The translations under genes and the position numbers were made by a program. From contig NZ_KZ300476.1 of assembly GCF_002514735.1 (NCBI RefSeq), positions 62,001 to 126,000 of the forward strand: a DNA stretch of 64,000 nt. The letters are read 5' to 3'. This document shows positions 38,703-47,541 of the stretch, in pieces. The notes under the pieces are model-generated. The model searched no databases and was not told the DNA's origin. It was given only the letters and a program-made list of their open reading frames with translations. Source of the DNA: Sediminicola luteus (GTDB taxonomy: Bacteria > Bacteroidota > Bacteroidia > Flavobacteriales > Flavobacteriaceae). Position 1 is the first letter of the stretch, and each line of letters opens with the position of its first letter.

Positions 38703-38807
38703 CTATAAATAGTGGTTGGCGTTCAATCGTCTAGTATTCCAATGGTTAGTGTCCAGACAAAGTTCAGTTTACATCCTCAGTAAAAACGGTCAACACTAAT
38801 CATGGAA

Positions 38808-39005
38808 CTACAAAACTCGTACTTCCAAGTTCGTAACTCCAACTTCCCATCCCATTTTCAAATCTTCAAATTAAACCATGGTCAAATGGGCCAGTTGACA
38901 CGAATCAATACTAATTTTTACCTAGCCTATTATAGATTCATTCAGCTAAAAATCGATTATTTCACTGAGTTACGCAGAGATGACGCGGAGTTTCACAGAG
39001 AATTT
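38808..39005 (+). repeat. Repeat-filled spacer, cluster 5
   Basis: Blocks occur in the familiar order: ACTCGTACTTCC 7-bp-period words (~38813), CAAATCTT 8-bp-period words (~38853), CACGAATC/ACTAATTT 9-bp-period words (~38898) and CACTGAGTTACGCAGAG 10-bp-period words (~38962-39000). The rest of the 481-base spacer holds the adhesin terminator and nothing else I can name. Confidence 0.7.
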
Positions 39006-39084
39006 TTCCGATTCAACGATAAACTAGAAAAGAATAAAGTCAACCCACCATCAATAAACAATAATCCATATAGAATTTTACGGA

Positions 39085-39531
39085 TTACTTCATCTTTACC
39101 GTCCATTCGAATTTAAAGGTAGAGACCACATCACCTTGGGCATCGGTACCCACGGCGGTCATCCAACAAGTTTGCCCTTCTCCAGTTGCAACTGCCTTTG
39201 CGATGGCTTGGGCCATGGCTTCGCCATCATTACAAGTAAAATTAATACGGCCCTTGGCTTTTTTAGAAAAATTGGCCGAGTTGTTCAAAACCAACATGGA
39301 AATAGACTTTCCGCTTTTTTTAATGGCAGCCATAACCAAAACCCCCGTACTCAATTCGGCCGCCATACCCTGAACGGCCCAAAAAATGGATTTAAACGGA
39401 TTCTTACTCCAATAGCTAAGTTTAACACTAGCCGTTGCCGAAACAGACGACTGTTCGGTTAAACGTACACCCGCCCACCAGGCCGCAGGTAACACAAAAA
39501 ATAAAGAACGGTTAAAGTTCGATGGTGACAT
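39085..39531 (-). CDS. DUF4442 family hotdog-like protein
   Basis: A 148-residue cytoplasmic protein of the DUF4442 family, which adopts the hotdog fold of acyl-CoA thioesterases. The visible family elements are FFVLPAAWWAGVRL near the start, then AAELSTGVLVMAAI and a C-terminal strand (VVSTFKFEWTVKMK). The enzymatic role is not demonstrated for this family as far as I know. It is transcribed away from the DUF4870 gene, with a 133-base spacer that holds that gene's promoter. Confidence 0.8.
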   Translation of the reverse strand: MSPSNFNRSLFFVLPAAWWAGVRLTEQSSVSATASVKLSYWSKNPFKSIFWAVQGMAAELSTGVLVMAAIKKSGKSISMLVLNNSANFSKKAKGRINFTCNDGEAMAQAIAKAVATGEGQTCWMTAVGTDAQGDVVSTFKFEWTVKMK

Positions 39532-39613
39532 ACAATTCTAATTTGCCCTAAAACTAGTCATAATATTTTTAGTTCATACTTGTTAATTTTATGTTAATTA
39601 TAGGTACTATGTT

Positions 39614-39645
39614 TTGCATACTACCTTTTTTTGGACATATATTTG
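39614..39645 (+). promoter_or_regulatory. Promoter of the DUF4870 gene
   Basis: TTG at 39614-39616, 21 bases, then TATATTTG at 39638-39645, an exact TAnnTTTG. The ATG follows 19 bases later. This is the best promoter of the Bacteroidota type that I found in the window. Confidence 0.65.
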
Positions 39646-39664
39646 CATAAGAAAATAATATGCC

Positions 39665-40135
39665 ATGACAGAATCTATATCAAAACACCATCGAAATTTG
39701 TCGGCGATCATACATGCCTCGACCTTTTCCCGTTACTTTATTCCCTTTGGTCAGTTCTTGGCCCCATTGCTTTTATGGAGCATAAACAAGAAAGACAGTG
39801 ACTTTGTGGATTACAACGGAAAGCAGGCCTTGAACTTTCAGATAAGTATGCTATTATATTCCATCGTACTTGGGGCCATAAGCGTACCTTTTTTTATAGG
39901 GCTTTTCCCCGAGTTCTTGGATAATTTCAGTTTTTGGGACTGGGGATGGCATGGCGATATCAATTGGCATTGGGACAGTCGTCAGTGGTGGCGTAACGCT
40001 TGGCCATTAGGCGCTACCGGATTCTTTCAGTTCGTGTTAACGGCCATTAATATTATCTATACTATTTTGGCCACCATCCGTACCTCGGAGGGCCAAACAT
40101 TCAAATACCCTATGACTATCAAATTCATCAAATAA
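39665..40135 (+). CDS. DUF4870 family membrane protein
   Basis: A 156-residue inner-membrane protein with three hydrophobic segments (~25-42, ~62-85, ~125-145). The family signature is present as the FVDYNGKQALNFQISM segment after the first membrane helix. DUF4870 proteins have no assigned function. It precedes the PadR-PspC-GIN operon on the same strand by 266 bases, a neighbourhood I have seen for these families in Flavobacteriia, so a shared envelope-stress theme is possible but unproven. A tryptophan/aspartate-rich loop (WDWGWHGDINWHWDSRQWW) is unusual. Confidence 0.82.
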   Translation: MTESISKHHRNLSAIIHASTFSRYFIPFGQFLAPLLLWSINKKDSDFVDYNGKQALNFQISMLLYSIVLGAISVPFFIGLFPEFLDNFSFWDWGWHGDINWHWDSRQWWRNAWPLGATGFFQFVLTAINIIYTILATIRTSEGQTFKYPMTIKFIK

Positions 40136-40401
40136 AAAGGAGTTTATCAACAATCAGAAAACAGCAATACCCAAATAGAATATCGGATTACATAAACAGG
40201 GCTTCATCACCCCTAAGACACGGACTCATCACCCCATTCAACTTTAATCTGAATACTATTTGAAAAAAAAAGGTCTCATCAGCCTTAACTAGGTCAGCGG
40301 AGCAATCCCAATCCCTGAATTCCCAACCCGAATTCGAAAGCCGGTTACCGAGTTTATTCGGAGGTCAAAAAACGAACAGTTAATCACATAACAATGACAG
40401 T

Positions 40402-40734
40402 ATGAACATTGAAAACACAAAAGCCCAAATGCGTAAAGGGGTCTTGGAGTACTGCATTCTCTCTATCTTGGATGGGGAGGACAAATACGCTTCCGAGATC
40501 TTAAAGGCATTGAAAGATGCCAAGATGCTGGTGGTGGAGGGTACCATTTACCCTTTACTGACCCGTCTTAAGAACGCAGGCTTGTTAAACTATAGATGGG
40601 AGGAGTCTACATCTGGCCCGCCCCGTAAGTATTATGCCCTTACCGAAATCGGAAAGGAGTTCCTCAAGGAGTTGAACACCACTTGGGATGAGTTGAGAAA
40701 TGCCGTGAATCTGGTAACCGACACAAAACAATAG
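40402..40734 (+). CDS. PadR family transcriptional regulator
   Basis: A 110-residue winged-helix regulator. The PadR domain covers residues ~12-85: GVLEYCILSILDGEDKYASE, then LVVEGTIYPLLTRLKNAGLL and SGPPRKYYALTEIGKEFL. It is the first gene of an operon, with 2 bases between its stop and the PspC-protein ATG. PadR proteins usually repress their own operon, so it likely controls the two genes that follow. The 266-base upstream region contains TCATCACCCC twice, 22 bases apart (40204 and 40226), a possible operator. Confidence 0.9.
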   Translation: MNIENTKAQMRKGVLEYCILSILDGEDKYASEILKALKDAKMLVVEGTIYPLLTRLKNAGLLNYRWEESTSGPPRKYYALTEIGKEFLKELNTTWDELRNAVNLVTDTKQ

Positions 40735-40736
40735 CA

Positions 40737-42464
40737 ATGAACAAGACAGTAAATATAAATTTGGCCAATACCTTCTTCCATATAGATGAAGTGGCCTATA
40801 ATAAACTAAGGCAATACATTGAGGCCGTTAGGCGCTCTTTTGCCAACACTTCGGGTAGCGACGAGATTATCTCGGACATCGAGACCCGGATCGCCGAGCT
40901 TTTCTCCGAAAAAATGGAGCACGACCGTCAGGTAATTACCTTAAAGGAGGTTGAGGCCGTAATTGACGTTATGGGTCAGCCAGAGGATTATATGGTTGAC
41001 GAAGATATATTTGAAGACGAACCCCAACCCAAAAGACAACGTACACAAGGGCCCGTTAAAAAACTATATCGCGATACCGAAACCAAATATATTGGCGGGG
41101 TTTGTGCCGGTATGGAACACTATTTCGGGTTCGATGTACTTTGGATACGTATCATTTTTATTTTATTGGCCGTATTTACCGGCTTTGGGTTCATCGCCTA
41201 TATCTTACTTTGGATCTTGGTACCCGAAGCGGTAACCACTTCGCAAAAACTGCATATGAGTGGCGAGGCCGTGAACATTTCCAATATTGAAAAGAAGGTT
41301 CGCGAGGGTTTTGATGACGTGGCAGACAAGGTAAAGAACGTCGACTATGATAAAATGGGCAACAAGATAAAAAGTGGGTCTGCCAGCTTTTTTGATACAC
41401 TTGGCTCTATAATCATGTTCTTTTTAAAGGTGTTCGGTAAGTTCATCGGAATACTATTGATCATTATCGGGGCATCTACCCTAATCGGCTTGGCCGTAGG
41501 TTTGATTTCTGCCGGTTTATTAGACCTCTCCGGTTTTCCGGGCGAAGAAGTCTTTGACTTGGTCAATTCTACCGGCGCCCCCATTTGGTTGGTAAGTATC
41601 TTGGCTTTCTTCGCCATAGGTATCCCCTTTTTCTTTGTACTCTACTTAGGTATGAAGATTTTGGTCAGCAACTTAAAATCTATCGGTAATATCGCCAAGT
41701 TTTCTTTATTGGGACTATGGCTGATCGCCGTAATTACCTTGGCGGCCTTAAGTTTTAAACAGGCTACCAGTTTTATGCACCATGGTACCACCATTGTTCG
41801 CGAAACATTACCGGAGATTACCGCCACCGACACCTTATTGATCCAAATTAACGATGAAGGCTACCATACCGATAATATCGACTTTAATGTGGCCGATATG
41901 CGTTTGGCCTATGATAACGATGGTAAAGCCTATTTGTATTCTGAAGACGTACGTTTCGATATTGAGCCATCTAAAGATGACCAGGCACATATAAAAATCA
42001 GCAAAGAGGCTTTAGGTAGTCATTACAACGATGCCAAAAACCGTTCTTCGAATATCGATTATAACTATCGAATGGATGGTAATACCCTTTGGCTAGATGG
42101 TTTCTTGTCTACCGATAAGAAAAACCTGGCCCGTGATCAAGAAGTGCGAATAAAGGTAGAAGTACCCACTGGAACCCTGTTGACCGTGCATGAAGATGCG
42201 GATAGCCATATGGGCTGGGGCACCCAAAACGATCAAAACTTTTCGAAGTATGATATGGGCGGACATCTATGGAAAATGGATGCCTCTGGGGAATTAATTT
42301 GCCAAGATTGCCCTGAAACTGTAACAAAAGAAGAAGACAGTCGTCATTCCAATAGCATCAAGATGGATGCTGATGGAATTGACATAGACCTTAAAGGGGA
42401 AAAAGATTCCCTTAGACTAAAAATAGATGCCGATGGCATAGAGTTAAAAGCCTCGGATAATTAA
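40737..42464 (+). CDS. PspC domain membrane protein
   Basis: A 575-residue inner-membrane protein. An N-terminal cytoplasmic region (~1-95) with an acidic stretch is followed by a PspC domain at ~103-165 (KLYRDTETKYIGGVCAGMEHYF, then LWIRIIFILLAVFTGFGFIAY). Further membrane segments lie near 225-260, 280-305 and 320-345. A large C-terminal extracytoplasmic part ends in repeated 'MDADGIDIDLKGEKDSLRLKID'-like strands, consistent with the long Bacteroidota form of PspC proteins. PspC is linked to envelope stress in other bacteria. It is cotranscribed with PadR and a head-GIN protein. Confidence 0.87.
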   Translation: MNKTVNINLANTFFHIDEVAYNKLRQYIEAVRRSFANTSGSDEIISDIETRIAELFSEKMEHDRQVITLKEVEAVIDVMGQPEDYMVDEDIFEDEPQPKRQRTQGPVKKLYRDTETKYIGGVCAGMEHYFGFDVLWIRIIFILLAVFTGFGFIAYILLWILVPEAVTTSQKLHMSGEAVNISNIEKKVREGFDDVADKVKNVDYDKMGNKIKSGSASFFDTLGSIIMFFLKVFGKFIGILLIIIGASTLIGLAVGLISAGLLDLSGFPGEEVFDLVNSTGAPIWLVSILAFFAIGIPFFFVLYLGMKILVSNLKSIGNIAKFSLLGLWLIAVITLAALSFKQATSFMHHGTTIVRETLPEITATDTLLIQINDEGYHTDNIDFNVADMRLAYDNDGKAYLYSEDVRFDIEPSKDDQAHIKISKEALGSHYNDAKNRSSNIDYNYRMDGNTLWLDGFLSTDKKNLARDQEVRIKVEVPTGTLLTVHEDADSHMGWGTQNDQNFSKYDMGGHLWKMDASGELICQDCPETVTKEEDSRHSNSIKMDADGIDIDLKGEKDSLRLKIDADGIELKASDN

Positions 42465-42495
42465 AAAATCAACAATCAACTAAAAAACAACAATC

Positions 42496-43218
42496 ATGAC
42501 AGCAATCGTAAGAGTATTGATCGCCATAGCTTTGGCTCTCGCCGCTTCTTCCTGCGCCTTTGACATGAACTTTGGCAATGGCGAAAGGGGTAATGGTAAT
42601 GTAGTTTCCGAGACCCGTTCGGTTTATGAAGACTTTACCGTGGTTTCTGCTGCCGAAGGACTTGACGTTTTTGTAAGTCAGGGCAAAGAAAGTAGTATTA
42701 AAGTAGAGGCCGATGACAATATCATTGACCTGATCCGTACCGATATCAGCAATGGTAAACTACGGGTACATGCCGAACGGAATATTGGTAGGGCCACCAA
42801 AAAAATCTACGTGACCCTTCCGGAAATCACCGGTTTGGAAAGTTCTAGCGGGGCCGACCTAGTTAGCGAGAACACCTTAGAGGTAGATAAGGTAAACCTT
42901 AGTGCCAGTAGTGGTTCTGACCTGAGGGTAGATGTAATGGCCGACGAGATCCATGCCGACTCAAGCAGTGGGGCCGATATTCGTATCAGTGGTAAAACCC
43001 AATTGTTGGATGCCGAATCGAGCAGTGGATCGGATATCAAGGCCATGGGCTTAGAAGCCAAAGTGTGCCATGCCGATGCCAGTAGCGGTGCCGATATCTC
43101 GGTTAACGTAAGCGATGAGCTTATTGCCGAAGCCACCTCTGGGGCCGACATACGCTATTCAGGCGAACCTTCGGTACAAAAGAACAAGTCCGCATCGGGC
43201 AGTGTTCGCAAAAATTAA
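42496..43218 (+). CDS. Head-GIN domain (DUF2807) lipoprotein
   Basis: A 240-residue protein with a probable lipoprotein signal (LAASSC, C20). The DUF2807 domain shows a regular ladder of SSG(A/S)D turns: SSGADLVS, SSGSDLRVD, SSGADIRIS, SSGSDIKAM, SSGADISVN and TSGADIRYS, about 19-21 residues apart, as expected for a right-handed beta helix. It follows the PspC gene by 31 bases and is the last gene of the PadR operon, ending at a strong terminator. Function is not established. Confidence 0.88.
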   Translation: MTAIVRVLIAIALALAASSCAFDMNFGNGERGNGNVVSETRSVYEDFTVVSAAEGLDVFVSQGKESSIKVEADDNIIDLIRTDISNGKLRVHAERNIGRATKKIYVTLPEITGLESSSGADLVSENTLEVDKVNLSASSGSDLRVDVMADEIHADSSSGADIRISGKTQLLDAESSSGSDIKAMGLEAKVCHADASSGADISVNVSDELIAEATSGADIRYSGEPSVQKNKSASGSVRKN

Positions 43219-43258
43219 CTATCGGATTTTCTTCAAGTTGATTATTTATAAGTGGAAG

Positions 43259-43291
43259 CCCCCATGCTATTAGCGTGGGGGTTTTGTTTTT
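43259..43291 (+). terminator. Intrinsic terminator of the PadR-PspC-GIN operon
   Basis: CCCCCATGC and GCGTGGGGG form a nine-pair stem with a TATTA loop, followed by TTTTGTTTTT. Confidence 0.88.
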
Positions 43292-43353
43292 ATACTGCCT
43301 TTTATGTCATTTCAGTAGCCTAAAGAATACCCTTTAAACGACGACCTTCATTG

Positions 43354-43430
43354 TATTACCGTATTTGGTAATAATATGAAATATTACCGATAATGGTAAT
43401 ATTTTGAAATATAACCTTATTTGGTTATAT
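43354..43430. promoter_or_regulatory. Three palindromes at exact 28-bp spacing upstream of satD
   Basis: TATTACC-N6-GGTAATA at 43354-43373 and 43382-43401, and TATAACC-N6-GGTTATA at 43410-43429. The third palindrome carries compensating changes in both arms. Each unit is linked by a (T)GAAATAT segment. The last ends 28 bases before the satD ATG. This looks like a multi-site operator, possibly for SatD itself. Confidence 0.7.
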
Positions 43431-43457
43431 TCGAACATTTGATACTAAATCAATTCC

Positions 43458-44063
43458 ATGAAATCTATTGCGGTAATAACCGGTGATGTTATTAAATCTA
43501 GGGATGGCGAACCCAAGGAATGGCTAAACATACTAAAAGACACTTTACAACAGTATGGTAGTTCGCCAAAAGATTGGGATGTTTACCGAGGTGATAGTTT
43601 TCAACTGGCCATTGCCCCACAGAAAGCCCTAACCGCCGCCCTGCACATTAAAGCCAGTATTAAACAAAACAAACTCCATGATGCACGTATGGGAATTGGC
43701 ATAGGAACATTTCAATTTGAAGCCCAAAAAATCACTGAATCCAACGGCCAAGCATTTGTGAATTCAGGTGCATGTTTCGAATCTTTAAAAACACAGACCC
43801 TAGCCATTAAAACCGATCAGCCCCAATTAAACGATAGCTTGAACACCATGTTCGGTTTAGCACTTTTAACCATAGATCATTGGAGTAGTCCGGTATCAAA
43901 AACAATAAAGGTAGCCCTGGAAAACCCCGATAAAAATCAAAGCCAATTGGCCCAACTACTAAACCATACCCAAAGTAATACCAGTAAAGCACTTAAACGC
44001 GGTGGTTTTGACGAGATCATGGCCATGAATGCCTATTATGTAAAAAACATTTCCAAATTATGA
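43458..44063 (+). CDS. SatD family protein
   Basis: A 201-residue cytoplasmic protein of the SatD family. The N-terminal domain begins IAVITGDVIKSRDGE, the family hallmark, and has the strand pattern RMGIGIGTF of a cyclase-like fold. The C-terminal part (residues ~155-190, QSQLAQLLNHTQSNTSKALK) reads as a helix-turn-helix, so the protein may bind DNA. It overlaps the next gene by 4 bases and is preceded by three evenly spaced palindromes, so autoregulation is plausible. Biochemical function is not known. Confidence 0.85.
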   Translation: MKSIAVITGDVIKSRDGEPKEWLNILKDTLQQYGSSPKDWDVYRGDSFQLAIAPQKALTAALHIKASIKQNKLHDARMGIGIGTFQFEAQKITESNGQAFVNSGACFESLKTQTLAIKTDQPQLNDSLNTMFGLALLTIDHWSSPVSKTIKVALENPDKNQSQLAQLLNHTQSNTSKALKRGGFDEIMAMNAYYVKNISKL

Positions 44064-44776
44064 TGCTTTTGGCCCTAAAACTGCTCATTGCCCACATGTT
44101 GGGCGATTTTGTACTACAACCCAGCAAATGGGTTGCGGCTAAAAAGAAACATGGCCTAAGAACCAAGTTTTTCTATTTCCATGGCCTGGTACACCTACTC
44201 GCCTTATTGCTACTTCTCCAATTCCAAGGGGCGTTATGGTTTATCATCCTTACTATAGTGATTAGCCATTTGGGTATCGACTATATCAAAATCAAACTTG
44301 ATGGGAAGCTAAATGACCGTCTTTTGTTTGTTGGTGACCAAATCGCACATCTTTTGGTAATTGCTTTGATGGTACATTTTCAGTACCCTTTCCAACTTTC
44401 GTTTGAACAGCTATATTCCAGTGAGGCTTTACTCTTACTGCTTTCTCTATTGGGTATCACCTATGTCTCCGCCATTCTTATGAAGACCATAATGGGCAAA
44501 TGGGATTTGGCCGAAGACAAATCGGAGGACTCCCTGGCCGATGCCGGGAAATACATTGGCATACTCGAACGCATTTTCGTTTTCACCTTCATTCTCTTGA
44601 ACCAATGGGGCGCCATAGGACTACTAATTGCGGCCAAATCGGTTTTTAGGTTCGGTGACCTTTCCCGGGCCAAAGACCGAAAACTGACCGAATACATCCT
44701 TATCGGTACCTTGCTCAGTTTTGCCTTAGCTATTTTTATTGGGTTGGGATACTTGTACCTCTCGAAAATCATTTAA
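44060..44776 (+). CDS. DUF3307 family membrane protein
   Basis: A 238-residue polytopic inner-membrane protein of the DUF3307 family. The signature is at the N terminus: LLIAHMLGDFVLQPSKWVAA, with HGLVHLLALL and a later SHLGIDYIK segment. About six membrane helices can be seen. It overlaps satD by 4 bases (ATGA-type coupling). SatD and DUF3307 genes often occur together, which suggests a common but unknown function, perhaps membrane-linked sensing. Confidence 0.85.
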   Translation: MMLLALKLLIAHMLGDFVLQPSKWVAAKKKHGLRTKFFYFHGLVHLLALLLLLQFQGALWFIILTIVISHLGIDYIKIKLDGKLNDRLLFVGDQIAHLLVIALMVHFQYPFQLSFEQLYSSEALLLLLSLLGITYVSAILMKTIMGKWDLAEDKSEDSLADAGKYIGILERIFVFTFILLNQWGAIGLLIAAKSVFRFGDLSRAKDRKLTEYILIGTLLSFALAIFIGLGYLYLSKII

Positions 44777-44874
44777 GGGAAACACACTTTTCTTTTTTAC
44801 CCGTATCATTTTAGCCCGATTCCGTTCCCCTACCCTAAAAGCGAATCGTTATATTAGCCTTTAAATCGAACACC

Positions 44875-45885
44875 ATGGACTTAGGCTTAAAGGGCTACAC
44901 CATTCCCCTGAAACATGTATTTACCATTTCTCGAGAATCTTATACCAATCAAGACACTATAATCGTTTCCTTGGCCCAAAACGGCAAGATCGGATATGGC
45001 GAAGCCACCGATAACCCCTATTACGGTATCACGGTGGCCAGTATGCAAGAGGAAATCAATGCCATACGACCCAAAATCGAAGCATTCGACATGGACAGCC
45101 CAGAGCGGTTCCATGCTTTTTTGGTCAATGAAGGACTGAGCAATTTTGCCATTTGTGCCTTGGATCTTGCAGCCAATGACCTCTACGGAAAATTACAAGA
45201 CAAACCCCTTTATGAAATTTGGGGTACCGATACCAGTCGTTACCCTATCTCCAACTATACCATTGGCATAGATACCATAGAAAAAATGGTGGCCAAAATG
45301 AAAGAAGTGCCCTGGCCTATTTATAAGATTAAACTAGGTACGGACGAAGATGTACGTATTGTAACGGAATTACGTCAACATACCGATGCCATTTTTCGTG
45401 TAGATGCCAATTGTGCCTGGAGCCCGGAAGAAACTATAAAAAACGCCCCAGCCCTTAAGGAATTAGGGGTCGAATTCATTGAGCAACCCTTAAAGGCCGA
45501 TAATTGGGAAGGCATGGAGCTCGTTGCCCATAATACCGTACTCCCCATTATTGCCGATGAAAGCTGTATTCTGGAATCCGATGTAGAAAAATGTGGTATG
45601 CACTTTAACGGCATCAATATTAAACTTACCAAATGTGGGGGACTTACCCCGGCCAGACGGATGATAAAACAAGCCAAAGACCTCGGTCTACAGGTTATGG
45701 TAGGCTGTATGACCGAATCTACCGTAGGTATTTCGGCCATTGCCCAGCTCTTGCCCCAATTGGATTATGTAGATATGGATGGTGCCATGCTATTGGCCGA
45801 AGAAATTGCAACGGGGGTTTCTATGAACCCCGACGGTTCCGTCGTTTTTCCGACCAAGCCAGGAAGTGGCATAAGTTTGTTGTAA
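44875..45885 (+). CDS. Dipeptide epimerase (enolase superfamily, L-Ala-D/L-Glu type)
   Basis: A 336-residue member of the muconate lactonizing subgroup that epimerises dipeptides, typically L-Ala-D-Glu released from peptidoglycan. Catalytic K151-I-K153 (YKIKLG) and K250 (NIKLTKCGG) face each other. Metal ligands are D177 (RVDANCAW), the E of FIEQPL and the D of IADES. The length is typical. The next gene, a PLP enzyme, starts one base after the stop, so the pair is probably one unit for recycling cell-wall peptides. Substrate specificity is inferred from family and overall motif pattern. Confidence 0.88.
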   Translation: MDLGLKGYTIPLKHVFTISRESYTNQDTIIVSLAQNGKIGYGEATDNPYYGITVASMQEEINAIRPKIEAFDMDSPERFHAFLVNEGLSNFAICALDLAANDLYGKLQDKPLYEIWGTDTSRYPISNYTIGIDTIEKMVAKMKEVPWPIYKIKLGTDEDVRIVTELRQHTDAIFRVDANCAWSPEETIKNAPALKELGVEFIEQPLKADNWEGMELVAHNTVLPIIADESCILESDVEKCGMHFNGINIKLTKCGGLTPARRMIKQAKDLGLQVMVGCMTESTVGISAIAQLLPQLDYVDMDGAMLLAEEIATGVSMNPDGSVVFPTKPGSGISLL

Positions 45886-45886
45886 G

Positions 45887-46936
45887 ATGAACATTCCGTT
45901 AGATCAATTTCCCGGAAGGTCTATCGTTCACCAGGGCAAAGAATACCTTTATTTTGGGGGTACGGCCTACCTTGGGCTTCAAACCCACAAAGCTTTTAAA
46001 GATATACACATTAAGCAAATTGAGCGATTTGGAACCAATTATGGGGCCTCGCGTAATGCGAATGTACGTTTTAACGTGTATGAACAAGCCGAAAACCTTT
46101 TGGCTCAATGGGTAGGTAGCCCGTCCTGTGCCACCGTTTCATCTGGTTATTTGGCCGGACAATGGGTTTTACAACACTTTAGTGGCAGTGGATTTCAGCT
46201 TTTTCATGCCCCGGGATCACATCCAGCCCTAACAGCTCCGAACATAAAGAGTTTTGACACCCATAAAAGTTTGGTAGCCGCCTTAACCGATTTTCACAAC
46301 CAAGACGAAACAAAACAAGCTGTTTTGTTTTTGGACAGTGTCGATTTTAAAGGTCACCACTTCCCACATTTTTCATGGCTAAAGGCTATTGATGTAAGTC
46401 GTGTAATTATCGTAGCAGACGATTCACATGCGCTCGGGGTTTTAGGACATAAAGGCTCGGGAAGTTATTCGATATTAGAAGGTTTTACACCTAAAGAATT
46501 AGTAGTCTGCAGTTCTTTGGGTAAAGGTTATGGCATTCAGGCGGGTGCCGTTTTTGGGACCCAGTATCGCATAGACCAACTAAAACAAATGCCTTTCTTT
46601 GCCGGAGCGAGTCCGGCCACCCCGGCCGCCATGGCCACCCTAACCGCTTCCGAAACTATTTATAGTATCCAAAGGCAAATTACTTTTAATAGGGTAAAGC
46701 AATTTGAATCGGAATGCAGGCATACCGACAAAATAGGGCAAATACCCGAACTAACCTCCTATAATTACATTAACGAAGACCTCAGTTACCATCTCAAGGA
46801 AAATGGCATAATAGTTACCCATTTCCCCTACCCCGCCAATGAAAGACCTATTTCTAGCAGGATTGTTATATCGGGCTATCATTTACCTTCTGACATCACC
46901 TACTTAGCAAAAAGCATAAATCAATATTTCGATTAA
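45887..46936 (+). CDS. PLP-dependent aminotransferase/AONS-like enzyme (fold type I)
   Basis: A 349-residue enzyme of the alpha-oxoamine synthase/class II aminotransferase group. The cofactor-binding residues are D178-D-S-H181 (VADDSHALGVLG) and the Schiff-base lysine K213 in SSLGKGYGIQAGAVFG. The start YLYFGGTAYLGLQ matches the 'NYLGL' element of the family. It follows the dipeptide epimerase with one base between, so it may act on the same amino acids. No biotin genes are nearby, which argues against 8-amino-7-oxononanoate synthase. The reaction is undetermined. Confidence 0.82.
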   Translation: MNIPLDQFPGRSIVHQGKEYLYFGGTAYLGLQTHKAFKDIHIKQIERFGTNYGASRNANVRFNVYEQAENLLAQWVGSPSCATVSSGYLAGQWVLQHFSGSGFQLFHAPGSHPALTAPNIKSFDTHKSLVAALTDFHNQDETKQAVLFLDSVDFKGHHFPHFSWLKAIDVSRVIIVADDSHALGVLGHKGSGSYSILEGFTPKELVVCSSLGKGYGIQAGAVFGTQYRIDQLKQMPFFAGASPATPAAMATLTASETIYSIQRQITFNRVKQFESECRHTDKIGQIPELTSYNYINEDLSYHLKENGIIVTHFPYPANERPISSRIVISGYHLPSDITYLAKSINQYFD

Positions 46937-47037
46937 AAAAATAACAACTATGTAGTTTTCAAGCGTTTTTATTGTTAATATGTTAATTTTTTACTATCTT
47001 ATTTGAAAAGTCGACCGTTTAACATAAAAACACTGGA

Positions 47038-47484
47038 ATGAGAAAATTAATTGGAATATCCATTCTGGCGGTACTTTTAATTTCCGCCACCAGTAGCCGC
47101 CCCACCAGCCTAAAAACCGATTCCTTTATGGATGGGAATTGGGAGTTGGTCAGTTTTTACTCCTATGATGGGGTAAACATAACGGATACCATTTTACCGG
47201 TAGACGGATATAGACAAGTCAAAATGTATGCCCATGGTAGGGTGATGTGGACCAGACATGCCCCAAAAGATTCTGTGGAGTGGTTTGGATATGGGACCTT
47301 TTCCGCAGACGAAAGTACACTGACTGAAACCCTGGAATACGCCTCGTCCAAAATGATGGATATTATGAAAAACCATCGCACCTTCACCTTTGAATTGGAC
47401 TATCACGACGATACGTATAGCCAAATCACCCTAGATGAAGATGGAAACAGGACGACCTCTGAAAATTACAAACGGATTCGTTGA
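47038..47484 (+). CDS. Secreted lipocalin-like protein, function unknown
   Basis: A 148-residue exported protein with a signal peptide (residues ~1-18). The sequence FMDGNWELVSFYSYDG near residue 31, alternating strands, and a terminal ITLDEDGNRTTSENYKRIR suggest a small beta-barrel of the lipocalin-like type, as seen in many short flavobacterial secreted proteins. I do not recognise a specific family. It is monocistronic: the upstream gap is 101 bases and a terminator follows within 10 bases. Confidence 0.7.
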   Translation: MRKLIGISILAVLLISATSSRPTSLKTDSFMDGNWELVSFYSYDGVNITDTILPVDGYRQVKMYAHGRVMWTRHAPKDSVEWFGYGTFSADESTLTETLEYASSKMMDIMKNHRTFTFELDYHDDTYSQITLDEDGNRTTSENYKRIR

Positions 47485-47491
47485 AAAACAC

Positions 47492-47524
47492 AAAAGCCCG
47501 AATCATTCAGATCCGGGCTTTTTT
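47492..47524. terminator. Bidirectional terminator between the lipocalin-like gene and trxB
   Basis: AAAAGCCCG and CGGGCTTTT arms with a 13-base loop, T-rich on both strands. It serves the converging plus-strand gene and trxB. Confidence 0.85.
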
Positions 47525-47541
47525 ATGACATATTGTTGCTA

